The notes under the pieces were generated by a model, which saw only the letters and a program-made list of their open reading frames with translations, had not been told where the DNA came from and made no database searches. Of a DNA stretch of 64,000 nucleotides, positions 10,169 to 21,805 are shown piece by piece. The DNA comes from Rehmannia glutinosa (lineage: Eukaryota; Streptophyta; Magnoliopsida; Lamiales; Orobanchaceae): the NCBI GenBank assembly GCA_016081115.2, contig CM071932.1:62656334-62720333 (forward strand), in the 5' to 3' direction. Each line of letters begins with the position of its first letter. Positions within the stretch are counted from its first letter, which is position 1. The position numbers and the translations under genes are program-made.

Positions 10169-11430
10169 TGTTCCCATCCCTTCACTTTTTAGCATTTTAT
10201 TGTCCATGTTGTCTTGTATTTCTTTTGACTTTCTTGTAAAACTCTTTCGTACTAATGAGATTTGCTTGTTTTCTTGAAAGGGTTAAAATAGCAAGTTGAT
10301 AATGACTTGTGGATGATCATGATTTTGATGGAGTATTTGATGGTAAAAATACTCTAGTTTGGCATAGTTTGTTGTTGGTATGAAGTACTTGATGGTAAAA
10401 GTGCTTCTTTTAATTTTTGCTTAAATGCATTTGAGATGTCTTGATTATTTTGTTTAGATGAATAATTTGGGACATTTGTAATGTCTAATATGCATTGTTT
10501 GATGCTTGACATGTATTACTTGTTGGATCCTTAATTTTTGCTTGATGGCATTGGTAATGACTTGATCCTTTTTGGCTAAAATTATCTCAATTGGGTCGAA
10601 CCCTTGAGAATTTACTTTGTTTTGAGCCTCTTATTTGATGGACATATGTTGAAAAATTGTTTTTGGGTGATGATATAAAAAACTTGGCTTAAATTCTTTT
10701 GCAAGGGCTATATACAACTTCTTTTAATTTTCACGCCCACAAAGTGTTCGATGAAATGTCACAATGAAAATTTCAACTTCTACATGAGTCTCTTGCTTCC
10801 AAAAGTCTTCAATACTTATTGAGATCATGTTTTGGCAAATAAACCGAGCGTATGAACTCTTCATGATACATTTCTCCCTTTTTCTTTGGTTTTTAAGCTT
10901 AAATTGCTCAATGGTTGATAAACTGTCTCTTTGGCGCACTTTGATGAATTTGTATGATGTTTTTATCATCCTAACATTCTTTTTGATGATTCCAAAGGGG
11001 GAGAAACAGGAAATTGGCTCATTAGCTCAAAGAAGCTAATAAAAGCTTGATATAAAAGCTATAAGCTATGGCATCTTAAAAGCCATAAGTTGTGTATTAT
11101 ATTGTTGCTTGATGGACTTTTATACATGTCTAATGATGTGTTGTTGACAGGGGGAGCTTATAAGCTCTTGAACAATATGTAAAAGCTAAGCTTTTGGCTT
11201 ATGGTTAATTGCTTTTACATTATTCTTGATGTGCTTGTTGATAGGGGGAGCTTGTGCTTATTATGCTTATTATTGAATATAATTACTCCCTTTCTTGGTT
11301 GCTTATGTATTTTGGAAACTTTGGTTGCTTCCAAACGGTTAGATGTTTTTACCGGAAAATTGTTTTTAAAATTGTCCTCCTAATTTTTCTAAAAATTGTT
11401 TTGGTTTGTAATCATCAAAAATGGGGAGAT
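10169..11430 (+). other. 3' noncoding region of S1 with multiple polypurine tracts
   Basis: Contains AAAGGGGGAG (from 10,994), AGGGGGAG (11,149-11,156), AGGGGGAG (11,243-11,250) and the LTR-proximal AAAAATGGGGAGA (11,417-11,429). The second overlaps the perfect palindrome GAGCTTATAAGCTC (11,154-11,167). Variants of AAGCTNATAAGCT recur around it. Multiple polypurine tracts before the 3' LTR are a known trait of Sireviruses. The same layout occurs in S2 and in the reversed relative. Confidence 0.75.
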
Positions 11431-12870
11431 TGTTTGATACATGTTTTTATCTTAATTTTGATGATTTTATTTTTACACCAAAACAATGTTTTTAATTGTT
11501 GTCCAAATACTCCTAGATTTAAAATATTTTTAATATTTTCCGGAGTATTTCTTCAAGTTTATTTTCAATTAAATTGGACAATGCTTTTAAATGATTTTAT
11601 GTCAAAGTGTTTTTACATCCTAAGCTATGTTTCTAAATGTTGTCCTAATACTTCCGATCGTTCTAAAATATTTTCACTATTTTTCGGAGTATTTCTTGGA
11701 GTTTATTTTCGATAAAATATTGAACAACACTTTTGTTTTGAGGCCAACCGGTCGCCCTATAGGGCAACCCGCACTGAAGAGTGCGTTGAAGCAGAAATTG
11801 GGCACTGGAGTGAAAAACAGAGGTCGACCGGTCGCTCTTGGGCGTCGGCCGTCGCCAGTGCGGCATGACGTGCAAGTTTTTTGTTGAAACAGAAACTCAT
11901 ACTCTTCATCTCCTTGAGGCTTGGACCGGTTGAACATAGGGGTGACCGGTCGAACCCTACGTCGACCGGTCGCCCTGTGTAAATTTGTGATACGTTTTTT
12001 TCAACTCTATTTAAATGTCGCGGTCGCCTCTATCTTTGACAAAGCAAAATCTAACCGTTTGACAAGAGACATCTTTTCCTTAAAATGTGGGATTGATTTC
12101 TAACAGCTATATTCTTGATTTTAATTGTATTTTTCTGTAGATTTTCAATCCCCAAGAGGAGCCTATGCTTGATCAATCATCTCCTATAAATAGAGGAAGT
12201 TTTGGAGCAACCAAGTGAACCATTGAGATACAACACAACAAGATACACTTCAAGCAAACACTTGTTCTTCATTGTCATTATTCTTGTTGTAATTTTGCCT
12301 AGCTTATCACTTTCACATCCTTGAGGTCCAGGCTATTCTTGATTACACTTTGCACTCATATTGTAATATTCTTTATTGAGTTGTAATCTTGATTTTTGGT
12401 CATCATTCAACACAAGACATCCTTGTGAGTATTCTTGTGGTAAGAATACACTTGGGTGATCTAGGTGATAGGTGTTTCAAGAGTGTGGTGCTCTTGAGGT
12501 GTTGAAGAATTTGGTATTCTTCAAGATTGAAGATTGTGGTGATCTTCAAAGGTGCCGTTGAAGGAAGATTGTGGTAATCTTCAAAGGGAGATTGTGGTAA
12601 TCTCCAAAGGTGGTGTTGAAAAAGAGTGTGGTGCTCTTCAAGGTGTTGTAAGTTGAGTTTGTATTAATTTTGGTAATTAATAATTTTTTTTTCTTTTTGA
12701 AATCCATCCCGGATATACTGGGGTGGTAGAGGATTAGGCCCTAGGTGGGTTGACCTCTATAAATCGACGTGTGTTGTTTACATTCCGCACCTTTATTATT
12801 GTCTTTGAGCATTCAGTTTGAAAAAGAGGGAAAAATCAAAAAGATGGAGATAATCTATTCACCCCCCTCT
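11431..12870 (+). repeat. 3' LTR of S1, truncated
   Basis: Matches 5,322-6,793 along its length, including palindromes (11,744-11,983), TATA box (12,184-12,193) and hairpin array (about 12,429-12,638). It stops at 12,870 after CCCCCCTCT, lacking the final ~27 bp, because the reversed relative starts there. Confidence 0.88.
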
Positions 12871-14226
12871 GTTAGTCCAAGTGGCTACGATAATCTTGAG
12901 GGGGGGTGAATAGATTATGCCGATTTTTCGCAAATCACCCTCTTTTTCGAATCAACAAGTAAATGACAAGAATGTAAATTCGGAAATTAAACAACACTCG
13001 TTGATTTAAAGAGGTTCAACCCACCTAGGGCCTAATCCTCTACCACCCCAGTATCTCCGGGATGGATTTCAAAAAGAAAAAGATTTTATTAATTACCATA
13101 ATTAATACAACACCTTGAGGATCACCACAATCCTCTTACAACACCTTCAAGGAGATTACCACAATCTTCCTTCACCACCTTTGAAGAGTACCACACTCTT
13201 CAAACACCTATCACCTAAATCACCCAAGTGTATTCTTACCACAAGAATACTCACAAGGATGTCTTGTGTTGAATGATGGACAAAATTCAAGATTACAACT
13301 CTTATGAAACCAATACAAAGATTGAGTGCAAGTGTAATCAAGAATCAAAAAGCCTAGACCTCAAAGATGTGCAAGTGAAAGTACTTAGGCTATTACAACA
13401 AGAATGTAAAAATGAAAGCTTGAACAATTTGCAGATTTCTTGTTGTGTATTTTGCTTGTATGTTTTGTATCTTGTGTCTTCAATTCATCCTCTATTTATA
13501 GGGAAGCTTCACCAACATAGGCTCCCAACATAGGCTCCTCTATCTTCACTTTTGTCTACAAAAAGAAGATCACAAGATGTAGAAATATTGTACAAAATTG
13601 AAAAGCAAATCTTCTGTCATCACAGATTGCAACGGTTGGAATTTTGCTGCCAAAAAATAACATAGGGCGACCGGTTGCCCTGTTGAAGATTTCGACCGTT
13701 TTTAAAAAATAGTGCGATCCAGGTAGGGGTTGCAGGGGGGTGCGACCGGTCGGAGGGGTTCGGCCGACCGCCAGGTAAGAATGCACTCGGCCGACCCTCC
13801 CCGGACCGGTCCCCCTCTTTTTTTTTTTTTAAACCTGCATGTTCTGTTTCGAGTTTCTTATCTTCAGGTACCGGTCGACCACTTTGGGCGACCGATCGAC
13901 CTCCCCTTTTAAATAATGTCCGATTTTTTTCAAAAATAAACTTCAAGAAATACTCCAAAAAATTAGTAAAAACATTTTAAATCATTTGGGAGTATTTAGA
14001 CAACATTTATAAACATAGTTTTGGTGTAAAAACCAATTTAAACAAAACCATCAAAAGTGTTGTCCAATTTTTATCAAATTAAAAACTCTAAGAAATACTC
14101 CAAAAATTAGTAAAAACATTTTAAATCATTTAGGAGTATTTGGACAACATATAAAAACATTGTTTTGGTATAAAATCTTATTAAAACAAAAATCATCAAA
14201 ATCTTGATAAAAACATTTATCTAACA
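12870..14226 (-). repeat. LTR of the reversed Sirevirus-like element
   Basis: On the minus strand it begins TGTTAGATAAATG (at 14,226) and ends CTTGGACTAACA (at 12,870). It shares the palindrome block (13,660-13,905), TATA box (13,492-13,501) and hairpins with GTGGT loops (13,105-13,255) with the S1/S2 LTRs but is clearly more diverged, with different stem sequences. Confidence 0.85.
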
Positions 14227-15462
14227 AACTCCCCCTTTTTGATGATTACAAACCAAAACAATTTTAGAAGGTCGATTTTAAAACAAAACAAATTTTCCGG
14301 TCTTAAAACAACAATCAATTACAAACAAGATACATCATAAGTACAAGCACACAAGGATAGGAGCAAAGATTTCAAAATCATTTTTGCACAAGCTCCCCCT
14401 ATCAACATGCATATAAAGAACAAGTATACAAGCAACAACTAAAGGCTAAAAGCTTAGCTTTCACAACTTAAGCTTGAATTCCATGAGCTTATAAGCTCCC
14501 CCTGTCACAAAACATCATTAGTCAAGCATAAAAGTCCACAATACATCAAATGGACTAATCATTGTTCACAGACTTATGGCTTTCAAGAGCCCTAGCTTAT
14601 AGCTTTTCTTGCAAGCTTATTTTCACTTCTTTGAGCATATGAGCATTTTTCTTGTTTCTCCCCCTTTGGAATCATCAAAAAGAATGTTAGCACGATAAAA
14701 ACATCATATATTCATATCAAAGTGCGCAAATTTATTGATTTATCGAGCTTATTGAAAATTTAAGCTTAAATTCCAAATAAAAGGGAAACATTTATCAATT
14801 TACTTGCAAAAGCTCATTTGATTGATAAAACATGATCTCTATAAACTTATATGACTTTTCAAATCGAGAGAATCACGTAGGTGATGAATTTTTCATTGAA
14901 ACATTTTGTCGAACACTTGGCGTGCGTCGAATAAAACTAGAAGTATATAACGCCTTTGAAATTCATTTAAGCCAAAAATTTTCATCACCAATTCAGTTCA
15001 AACAACATTCAATACATCATAAATATTAAGCTCATCACATTCATATGAAACTAGCATCAAGAATTTTGCAAATAAGTCAAAATCTCAAGGGTTCAACCCA
15101 ATTGAGCAAATGGAGTAGAATTCTTACCATTTATTCGGTAAAGATGAGCAATGATGATGATAATCGAGCTTAATGAAGTCAAAAAAATGAAACATATACA
15201 AGAAAATACATTTGAAGTGAAATTTTAGTGTATTTGGCGAAGGGACGAAAAATAGACAAAATAAGCCACAATGGTTAAATCAAGACAGAACCGAATTTAA
15301 CCAAAATTTGTTGACGGGCGACCGGTCATTGTTGAGGGCGACCGGTTGCCCTCAACCTCTGCAGCCCACTGTTTTGATAAAATTTCCAAAATCCAAATTT
15401 TCAACCAAAAATCCGATTTTCGCCCCTAAGTTTTAAAAACGTGCAAAATGCAATCATAGACC
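14227..15462 (-). other. 3' noncoding region of the reversed element
   Basis: Four polypurine tracts appear as CTCCCCC on the plus strand: next to the LTR (14,229-14,240), near 14,391, near 14,500 and near 14,655. The palindrome GAGCTTATAAGCTC is conserved beside one of them. At 15,313-15,350 there are two CGACCGGT-type motifs, corresponding to the motif upstream of ORF2 in S1. No open frame here. Confidence 0.7.
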
Positions 15463-15732
15463 TCATTCAATATGCATTATGCCTAACCGAGCTCGTATTG
15501 ATGCAAAAGTCTCGGAAGTTAGCGGTTTAGTAAAAATGTCCGCTAATTGATCTTGAGATGGTACAAAAGATATCTCAATTTTTCGTTTTGAGACACAATC
15601 CCTTAGAAAATGATGTCGAATCTCAATATGTTTAGTACGGTTATGATGGACCGGGTTTTGAGCAATATTTATAGCGGATATGTTATCACAAAAGATAGGA
15701 ACATTTTCAAAAGAACATTTATAATCCGCTAA
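15463..15732 (-). pseudogene. C-terminal end of Copia pol (RNase H), truncated
   Basis: Open on the minus strand from the breakpoint to a TGA at 15,463-15,465, about 89 codons. It shows the Copia signature end of RNase H: HIEIRHHFLRD, then QLADIFTKPL, then RLGIMHIE before the stop. This is the only polymerase sequence in the window that belongs to the S1/S2 kind of element. The rest of pol lies beyond the deletion breakpoint and is absent. It shows that relatives of the pol-less pair encode a normal Copia polymerase directly upstream of the same 3' noncoding region. Confidence 0.88.
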
Positions 15733-16369
15733 AGTGGGCGCCGAGAAAGGCAGGGAATTCTATAGGACGTGTGCACTACGTGCCTCCTGGATGTGGTGAC
15801 ATGTATTGTCTGAGGTGCCTTATAAATGTTGTCCGTGGTGCCACATGTCATAATGATTATAAGAAGATTAAAGGTGTTCAACATTCATCTTATCGTGAAG
15901 CTTGCTATGCTTTGGGTTTATTAGAAGATGATAGAGAGTACATTGATGGCATCACTGAAGCGAGTCAGTGGGCAAGTGCAGAAAATCTTTGGATTTTATT
16001 TGTATCATTGTTATCATCGGATTCTTTGAGCAGACCAGAAGTCGTGTGGGAAAAATGTTGGGAATATCTTTCGGATGATATTCTATATAAACGACGCCTC
16101 CTTATGCAACATCAAGGTACTAATCCATTGATTATATATTAGATATTATTCTTTGAGTGTAAAATTCATACAATCATTTTTAAAATAATTTTTGTTTATA
16201 TTAAATTATTCATTCTTACAGATTTTTATTTTTATTCTTTTCTGATAGAACCCGTGCTGAGTGCGGATCAAATCAAGAACCTGGCTCTTTCCGAGATTGA
16301 AAAATTATTGCACAGTCGTGGTAGGAGTTTGCGCGAGTTTGATACGATGCCGTTTCCGGATGTTGATAG
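15733..16369 (+). pseudogene. Helitron protein, region between Rep and helicase
   Basis: Resumes in frame with WAPRKAGNSIGRVHYVPPG, the conserved block that links the Rep and helicase regions in plant Helitrons, and is open to 16,115 with ACYALGLLEDD and SRPEVVWEKCWEYLSDDI. A donor GTACTA near 16,117 and acceptor TCTGATAG at 16,249 bound an intron. The next exon runs to 16,369, where the Gypsy element interrupts a codon. About 25 residues expected between this block and 5,321 are missing, so sequence was deleted at the left junction. Confidence 0.85.
16365..16369. other. Target-site duplication GATAG (left copy)
   Basis: GATAG at 16,365-16,369 is repeated at 32,659-32,663, directly flanking the outer ends of the reversed Gypsy element. 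Conceptual removal of the element with one copy keeps the Helitron reading frame continuous. Confidence 0.92.
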
Positions 16370-17041
16370 TGTGACGCCCTAAACGGGACGCGATGAACGA
16401 TCCACAACTTCAATACAAATAACCAAACAGTCTAGACGAATATCATCGAGAACCCAATGAAACAGAGTCTAAATAGCAGCGGAAATAAATAACAGATACA
16501 AGTTACAACTTAAGGTCCAACAAAATCCAAATACATCCAACATATTAACCTGAATAAGTTTACAAGCCAAAACTAAAACAAAATGTAAAGTACAATATCC
16601 AAATCTTAAACGTCAAAGGGTCCTACGCCCTTAAATTACAGTCAACGAGAGAAAAGAGTAGCAGGATAAACGGGAGTCCAACATCAATAGAAGTACATGA
16701 AATAAGAACGATCATCAGTAAAAAGGTGCAAGATCGACAGGCAGGGCGAGGGTCATCAATCTGTGGCCGGTTCGAGATCTTCAACATAGTCCCCATCTAA
16801 AGGTTAGAAAACAGGTGGGGATGAGACAGAAATCTCAGTGGATGGGGTGATCGTGTGTAAGTGTGGCGCAATATATAGTTAATGCGAGAAAACAGATTAT
16901 ATGAAAACGCGCGTGAGTATGATGCATGAATTCACACACGATTCATAAGCGTCGTGATAAAATATTTAAATAATATACTTATACAGTTCAAGGAAAGCGA
17001 GTTCATGGTCACACAGGCACTATGTGATTCAAGAAGCGGTA

Positions 17042-17160
17042 GGATTGCGTGCGGAAGTGTAACGCCAATCCCATGCAAGGCAAATAATGGTTGCGTACGG
17101 ATTTGTAGTGCCAACCAATGCAAAGCGGTAGTGGTTGCGTGCGGAAATGTAGCGCCAACC
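17042..17160. repeat. Three palindromic tandem units in the Gypsy LTR
   Basis: Units 17,042-17,071, 17,089-17,116 and 17,133-17,160, each starting GG(A)TTGCGT and ending CGCCAA(T)CC, so their ends are complementary: GGATTG/CAATCC in the first, GGTTG/CAACC in the others. The array is conserved in the other LTR copies (near 24,930-25,050, 31,870-31,990 and 39,500-39,615). Confidence 0.7.
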
Positions 17161-19659
17161 AAAACGGTCCGATAACTCGGAATCGTGTGGATGAGACAGA
17201 TTCCTTCGTTCTTCCTTGTAACTCCCGGTCAAGTATGGTCCAAGACCGGCACCTTATCGCTCCGTAGGCAAAGACAAAATCCACAGTGGAGCTTGCAAGG
17301 ATCGGATCTGTCATAATCATGATTATACCTCGATTACTACGACCCGCTTCCCTTGGACAAACTCCGTCCTCGATTGCGGGATTAGGACAATGGGGTAGGA
17401 AGAGTGGAATAGCGGCCGAGAGCTGCCGAGTCCATCCCCGATGTATCCATTCCGACTGTGAGCTTGACACACCAAGTTGACTCAGGCAGGAAAGTAATTA
17501 CATGTACATGCAGTCAACCAGGCAGTCGAGTATTATTGATTCAGGGAAGCAGTTTTAGAAAGATTTTTTGAAAAACGCGAGTGGCAATTATGGCGTTGGT
17601 GGAGTATTTGGATGAAGATGATCATCGTAAGGATAAGCAATCTTCGATATCTTGAACGATTAGGTGGAACATAAGTCCCGTTATAGATTCAAAATCGCAA
17701 GGCGAGGAAGTCGCTCCGCGATCGGGTATTAGTCGGCCAAATTGATCTGATAAGTCAAGGGTTTTTTGAGAAAGTAAAATACTTAAATTAAATCTCCAAG
17801 TCAGAGAATCCAGGGCTATTTTAGTAAAAGAGAAATAGTTTGAGTTAGGTCCTTTATAAAAGGAAAATTGTAATTTAGCCCCGTTTTGTAAAAACTAACA
17901 CTTTTGGGGTTAAAAATTGAATAGTTAAATATCCCGACCTTGAAAAATTATGAGGTCAGTTCCTAAATTCTCCAAATTGTCCATAGATTCAGGTTTTTAA
18001 AGTTTTGAGGTTGAGTTTTTATAAAAATCTCACATTGGCCCCAAATTTGTAAAAATTGCCACTTCGGACCTTATGTTTTAAAAATTCGGAACTCACAAAC
18101 CGGAAGGGCTCTCAATGTGATTCCAGTTGGAAAATGTAACTAAGGTTAGTAAGATATTGGGACAAAAGAATTTTTTAAAATCAATATGTGTAGGTCCTTC
18201 AACTTTTGAAAATATCATTTTTGTCCCGTTTTAAAATAATTGCCTTTAAGGCTTTTAGGGGTCCAATTGTTATGTAATTTGAACCTTGGGTCCAAAATAT
18301 AATTAAGTTATAGTTAAGTTAGTATTTCCAGGTGCATGGGCAGCATAAGTCCTGGAAATTTCATTTGGGTCCTCAAGTTTAATATTTTACACATTAGTCC
18401 CTCAATTTTAGTAAAATTATTTTCCAAGCCCTAACCACTTGGATTTTTGGAATACTTTTAAAATATGTAATTCCCAGTACCTTAAGAGTAAAAATTTCAA
18501 ATTTTAGAGTTAAGGTCTAGTACAGTTTTAAAAATTGCAAAGCAGCCCTTAAACTTTCAAAATTTTACAATCTAGTCCTTGGTCTTTTAAAAGTTGATTT
18601 TATTTATCTTAAAACTCTTAAAACTTTATTAAAATGTCCAAAAGTCATTTTTGAACCTGAGTACAGTCCCAAATTTCGAAATTTGCAGAGGGGTCCTTTA
18701 ACTTTTATTTTCTTGCAATTTAGTCCACCAACTTTCTATTCTTACATTTTTAAGTACAAAATTGAAATTTAATCAATTATGCTCGACTTTTCCAGGTTAT
18801 AAGGCATCCAAAACATAGATTTTAAAGATCATACACATGCATGTCCAATACATACAAGAATTCATCAATTAAAACATTAAAGTGTACATGCATGCACCTA
18901 AAATTCAATAAATAGTAATTTTGAGCAACTCTTGAGAATTTTCATGATTTGATATATAAAATTGACATGCAATACATAGATTATATATATCTCAAGGCTC
19001 ATGATCAAATTTTCTACATGCATTTAATCAAAACACCTAAAAGTTGGAAAATATTTTTCCACCCACCTTAAATTTGGAAATTGTGAAATAAAAGGATAAT
19101 TTCACAATTTTTGGATGAGGCTTCTTAGGTCAGCCCCTAAGTCAAGAAAATATCAAAATTTGGAGTTAGAAAAATGAGAGAAAAATTAAGGAAAAAAAAA
19201 GAAGGAAATAAGGAAATGAAAAGGACTACACTTTACCTTGTGTAGTAGTTGTTTGGAGACTAGTTGAAGCTTAAAAATTGGAAATTTTGGCTCAACTCCA
19301 AAATCTCCTAAGGTCAGCCCCTATTTCTCAAAAATTAAAAAGGGGTGTTAAAATTTGAAAAAAAATAGGAAGAAGAAGAAAGAAGGGTTCTAGTGTCCAA
19401 TTCTTACCTTGTAGTCAAATTTTCTCTACTAATTCTTCTTCAAGCCTTCAAGTTTCATCACCATGCATGCATGTCTCCAAGTGGTCTTCTAAGTACCTCA
19501 AAATCAAAAATTCAAGCTTATATTAAAAAGAGAAGGTGATGAGTAGTAAGAATTTAAGTTGAATTGAGGAGTGAAATTTCTTACCTTGAAATAGGGGTGT
19601 TCGAATTTTTTGGTGTTTAAGTGGTAAGATTGTTTGTTTTGGTTTAGATGTTTGAAGAA

Positions 19660-19880
19660 AGAAAGTATGTTTGATGTTAGGAAGAAGATGTTCTTGAACA
19701 TATGAAGATGGGTTTGAAGATGTGAAGGACTTGTGTTTGAATATTTGAAGATGTGAAGAAGGGGTACTTGAAGATATGAAGAACTTATGTTGAAGATTTG
19801 AAGATGTGAAGAGTTGGTGTTTGAAGGTTTGAAGATATGAATGAAATTTGTTTGAAGATTTGAAGATGTGAATGAATTTT
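19660..19880 (+). repeat. Purine-rich tandem array in the Gypsy LTR
   Basis: Repeats of TTTGAAGATNTGAAG with 20-26-bp spacing. Same array near 27,560-27,770, and reversed as CTTCAAATCTTCA units near 36,780-37,020 in the solo LTR. Confidence 0.75.
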
Positions 19881-20701
19881 AGAGAGAGGTTAGAGAGAAG
19901 GAGGAGAATTAGATTGAGAGATGAAGGTGTTGGGTGAAAAATGAAATTTTTTGTTAAATTTTGGCCTAATGGCCGTCCACTTTGGGGAAGAGAGGGGGAG
20001 AAATTTTTGATTCATTTGTGTCTTGTAATTTGTCTCTTGCATGGAGACAAAAGGTGAGTCAATGTATGGGTCAAATTAGAATGTTGAGAGGAATAAGAAG
20101 AATGTTGGGAAGAATAGAATATGTTGGGGAATTTAATGATATAAAATTGAGGTATAAGATAATGTGTATAATGTTTGAATTAATGGTATAATTATACACA
20201 AGATGATCAATATAAGGTGTAAGTGTACAAGAGTTGGATGATATTTCTACACCAAATTCATCACCAATGTCGTCCACTATAAGGGTATTATGGTAATTCC
20301 ATATATATTTTTTTTTGTCCCAAATTTGATGATATTAGATGAAATATATCAATCTCCAAAATAATTAGTGATTTCCTTGATCACTTATAAGTCTCATGAT
20401 CACTTAATCTAAATCAAATTCTTAATTCTATAAGGTAAAAGTCTCTAAAATAAATAGTCTCTTAAAATTTCTGAGGTGACTAATAAATACAAAAATAGTA
20501 ATAATGATCAATCAAGTGATCATAAATGAGGAATAGAATTAAATAAGATCATGATCACAAGTAATTAAATAAAATGAAATAAAATACAAAATGTATATAT
20601 TATTAATAATTACCCGTCAAAATGACGCGGTAAAATTGTCGATCAAAAGTATAAACGACAATAAGGATCAATTAATAGCTCGGAAAAATCGGGGCTTCAC
20701 A

Positions 20702-20716
20702 TCCTCCCCTACTTAA
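20702..20716 (-). other. Polypurine tract of the Gypsy element
   Basis: On the minus strand AAGTAGGGGAGGA directly precedes the LTR start TGTGAAG; plus-strand priming site. Confidence 0.8.
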
Positions 20717-20726
20717 AAGAATTTGG

Positions 20727-21805
20727 TCACCAAATTCTCTTCAGAATAGTTCTGGATATTGATTCCTTATGTCTTCTTCCATCTCCCACGTTGCGTCTTC
20801 GTCTCGGTTGTGGTTTACGCCACACCACTTTAACCATTAGAATTTCTCTCTTACGCAATGCCGTGATCTGGCGATCAATGATCCGGGTTGGCCTCTCGGT
20901 GTAGGATAGATTTTCCATTAGAGGAGGAGTATCTCGGTGATGATATGCTCGGGATCCGGTTCATACTTCTTGATCTTGACACGTGGAATACATCGTGCAT
21001 TCCCGCATATGGTGCTAGTAACTCAGTCCGTAGGCTAACTTCCCGATCCTCCGTAAAATCTTGTAAGGTCCAACATATCTCGGACTCAACTTGCCTCCTT
21101 TCTTTGGATTGATCAATCCTTTCCGTGGTGAGAGTCGAGAAATACTTCATCACCGACTTCAAATTCCAAATCCTTTCTTCTCTTGTCTGCGTAACTCTTT
21201 TGGCGGCTCCGAAGCATGCGAATCCACTCCTTGATCAGCTTGACCTTCTCCATGGCCTCGAACTAAGTCGACCTTTGGAATCGAGGCGACTTTCGTTTCT
21301 CTTTCGGAGTCCATTGGTCATCAATCTCCCAAAGTGTAGTGGGGATCTACATTTTTGCCCATATAATGCCTCGTAGGGTGCCATCCCAATCATGGCACGA
21401 TAACCGTTATTGTAGGCAAACTCGGCTAATGGTAAGAATCCCAACTTTCTTGAAATCCAACGTGCGGAGCTCGCAAAGATATCTTCTAGGGTTTGGATCA
21501 TTCGCTCGATCGTCCATCGAGTTTATGGATGTCTTCTTTGTCTTGAAACTTAGCGAGGTACCCAACTTCTCGTGCAAGCACTTTCAAAATCTGGAGACAA
21601 ACCTCGGGTCTCTGTCTGATACTATGTCAACTAGTACTCCATGCAGTCGAATGATCTCTCGGATATAAATCTGCGCAAGTTTCTGCAAGCTATCAGTTTT
21701 CTTAATGGTTAAGAAGTGTGCAGGTTTCGTGAGTCGGTGTACAACTACCCAAATAGCATCATGGCCTCCTCTGGTCTTTGGTAGATCCGGCACGAAGTCC
21801 ATCAT
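20727..21805 (-). pseudogene. Gypsy integrase and chromodomain remnant
   Basis: Read from 21,805 leftward: the integrase core with MDFV, GGHDAIWVVVHRLTK and VSDRDPRF, then EFAYNNGYRAMIGMAPYEAL and CRSPLHF, then a degraded C-terminal domain (LSPRY-like, HDVFHVS), then a chromodomain-like end with ENLSYTERPTRIIDRQ and LVKVVWR-type residues. Frames switch several times. This order is typical of plant chromoviruses, whose chromodomain directs integration into heterochromatin. No intact enzyme is possible. RT and RNase H, which should lie to the right, are absent. Confidence 0.8.

Larger units (their letters stand above)
5322..12870 (+). mobile_element. S1: Sirevirus-like Copia element with gag and ORF2, no pol
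   Basis: Two direct LTRs (5,322-6,793 and 11,431-12,870) start TGTTTGATACATG. A primer site TGGTATCAGAGC follows the 5' LTR, and a purine tract precedes the 3' LTR. The interior holds a Copia-type gag with a CCHC knuckle and a second ORF, then long 3' noncoding sequence; there is no protease, integrase, RT or RNase H. The 3' LTR lacks its last ~27 bp because a reversed relative begins there. The left flank inside the Helitron is GATTT; the matching right flank is gone, so no target duplication can be verified. S2 (45,889-53,774) is the intact structural sister. Confidence 0.88.
12870..15732 (-). mobile_element. Reversed, truncated Sirevirus-like element that retains pol
   Basis: Opposite in orientation to S1 and inserted 27 bp before the end of its 3' LTR. 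It carries a 3' LTR (12,870-14,226), the multi-polypurine 3' region and the last ~90 codons of a Copia pol. It ends abruptly at about 15,732 against Helitron sequence. Its LTR and 3' region are homologous to those of S1 and S2, so it is a relative that had a polymerase. A deletion must have removed its other half, the end of the S1 LTR, and about 75 bp of Helitron. Confidence 0.82.
16370..20701 (-). repeat. 3' LTR (4.33 kb) of the Gypsy element
   Basis: Includes a three-unit palindromic repeat (17,042-17,160), a long stretch of degenerate ~50-60-bp periodicity rich in GGTCCTT and TTAGTCC (about 17,840-18,760), and a purine-rich tandem array (19,660-19,880). The outer end TGTGACGCCCT differs by one base from the family terminus TGTCACGCCCC. 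Open frames here are short and not conserved between copies. Confidence 0.9.

Noticed and set aside
17009..17470. Open frames in the Gypsy LTR (also 24,912-25,460, 31,557-32,070, 39,373-39,627)
   Set aside because: Lie in LTR sequence around the palindromic units; frames and stops are not conserved between copies, no family resemblance.
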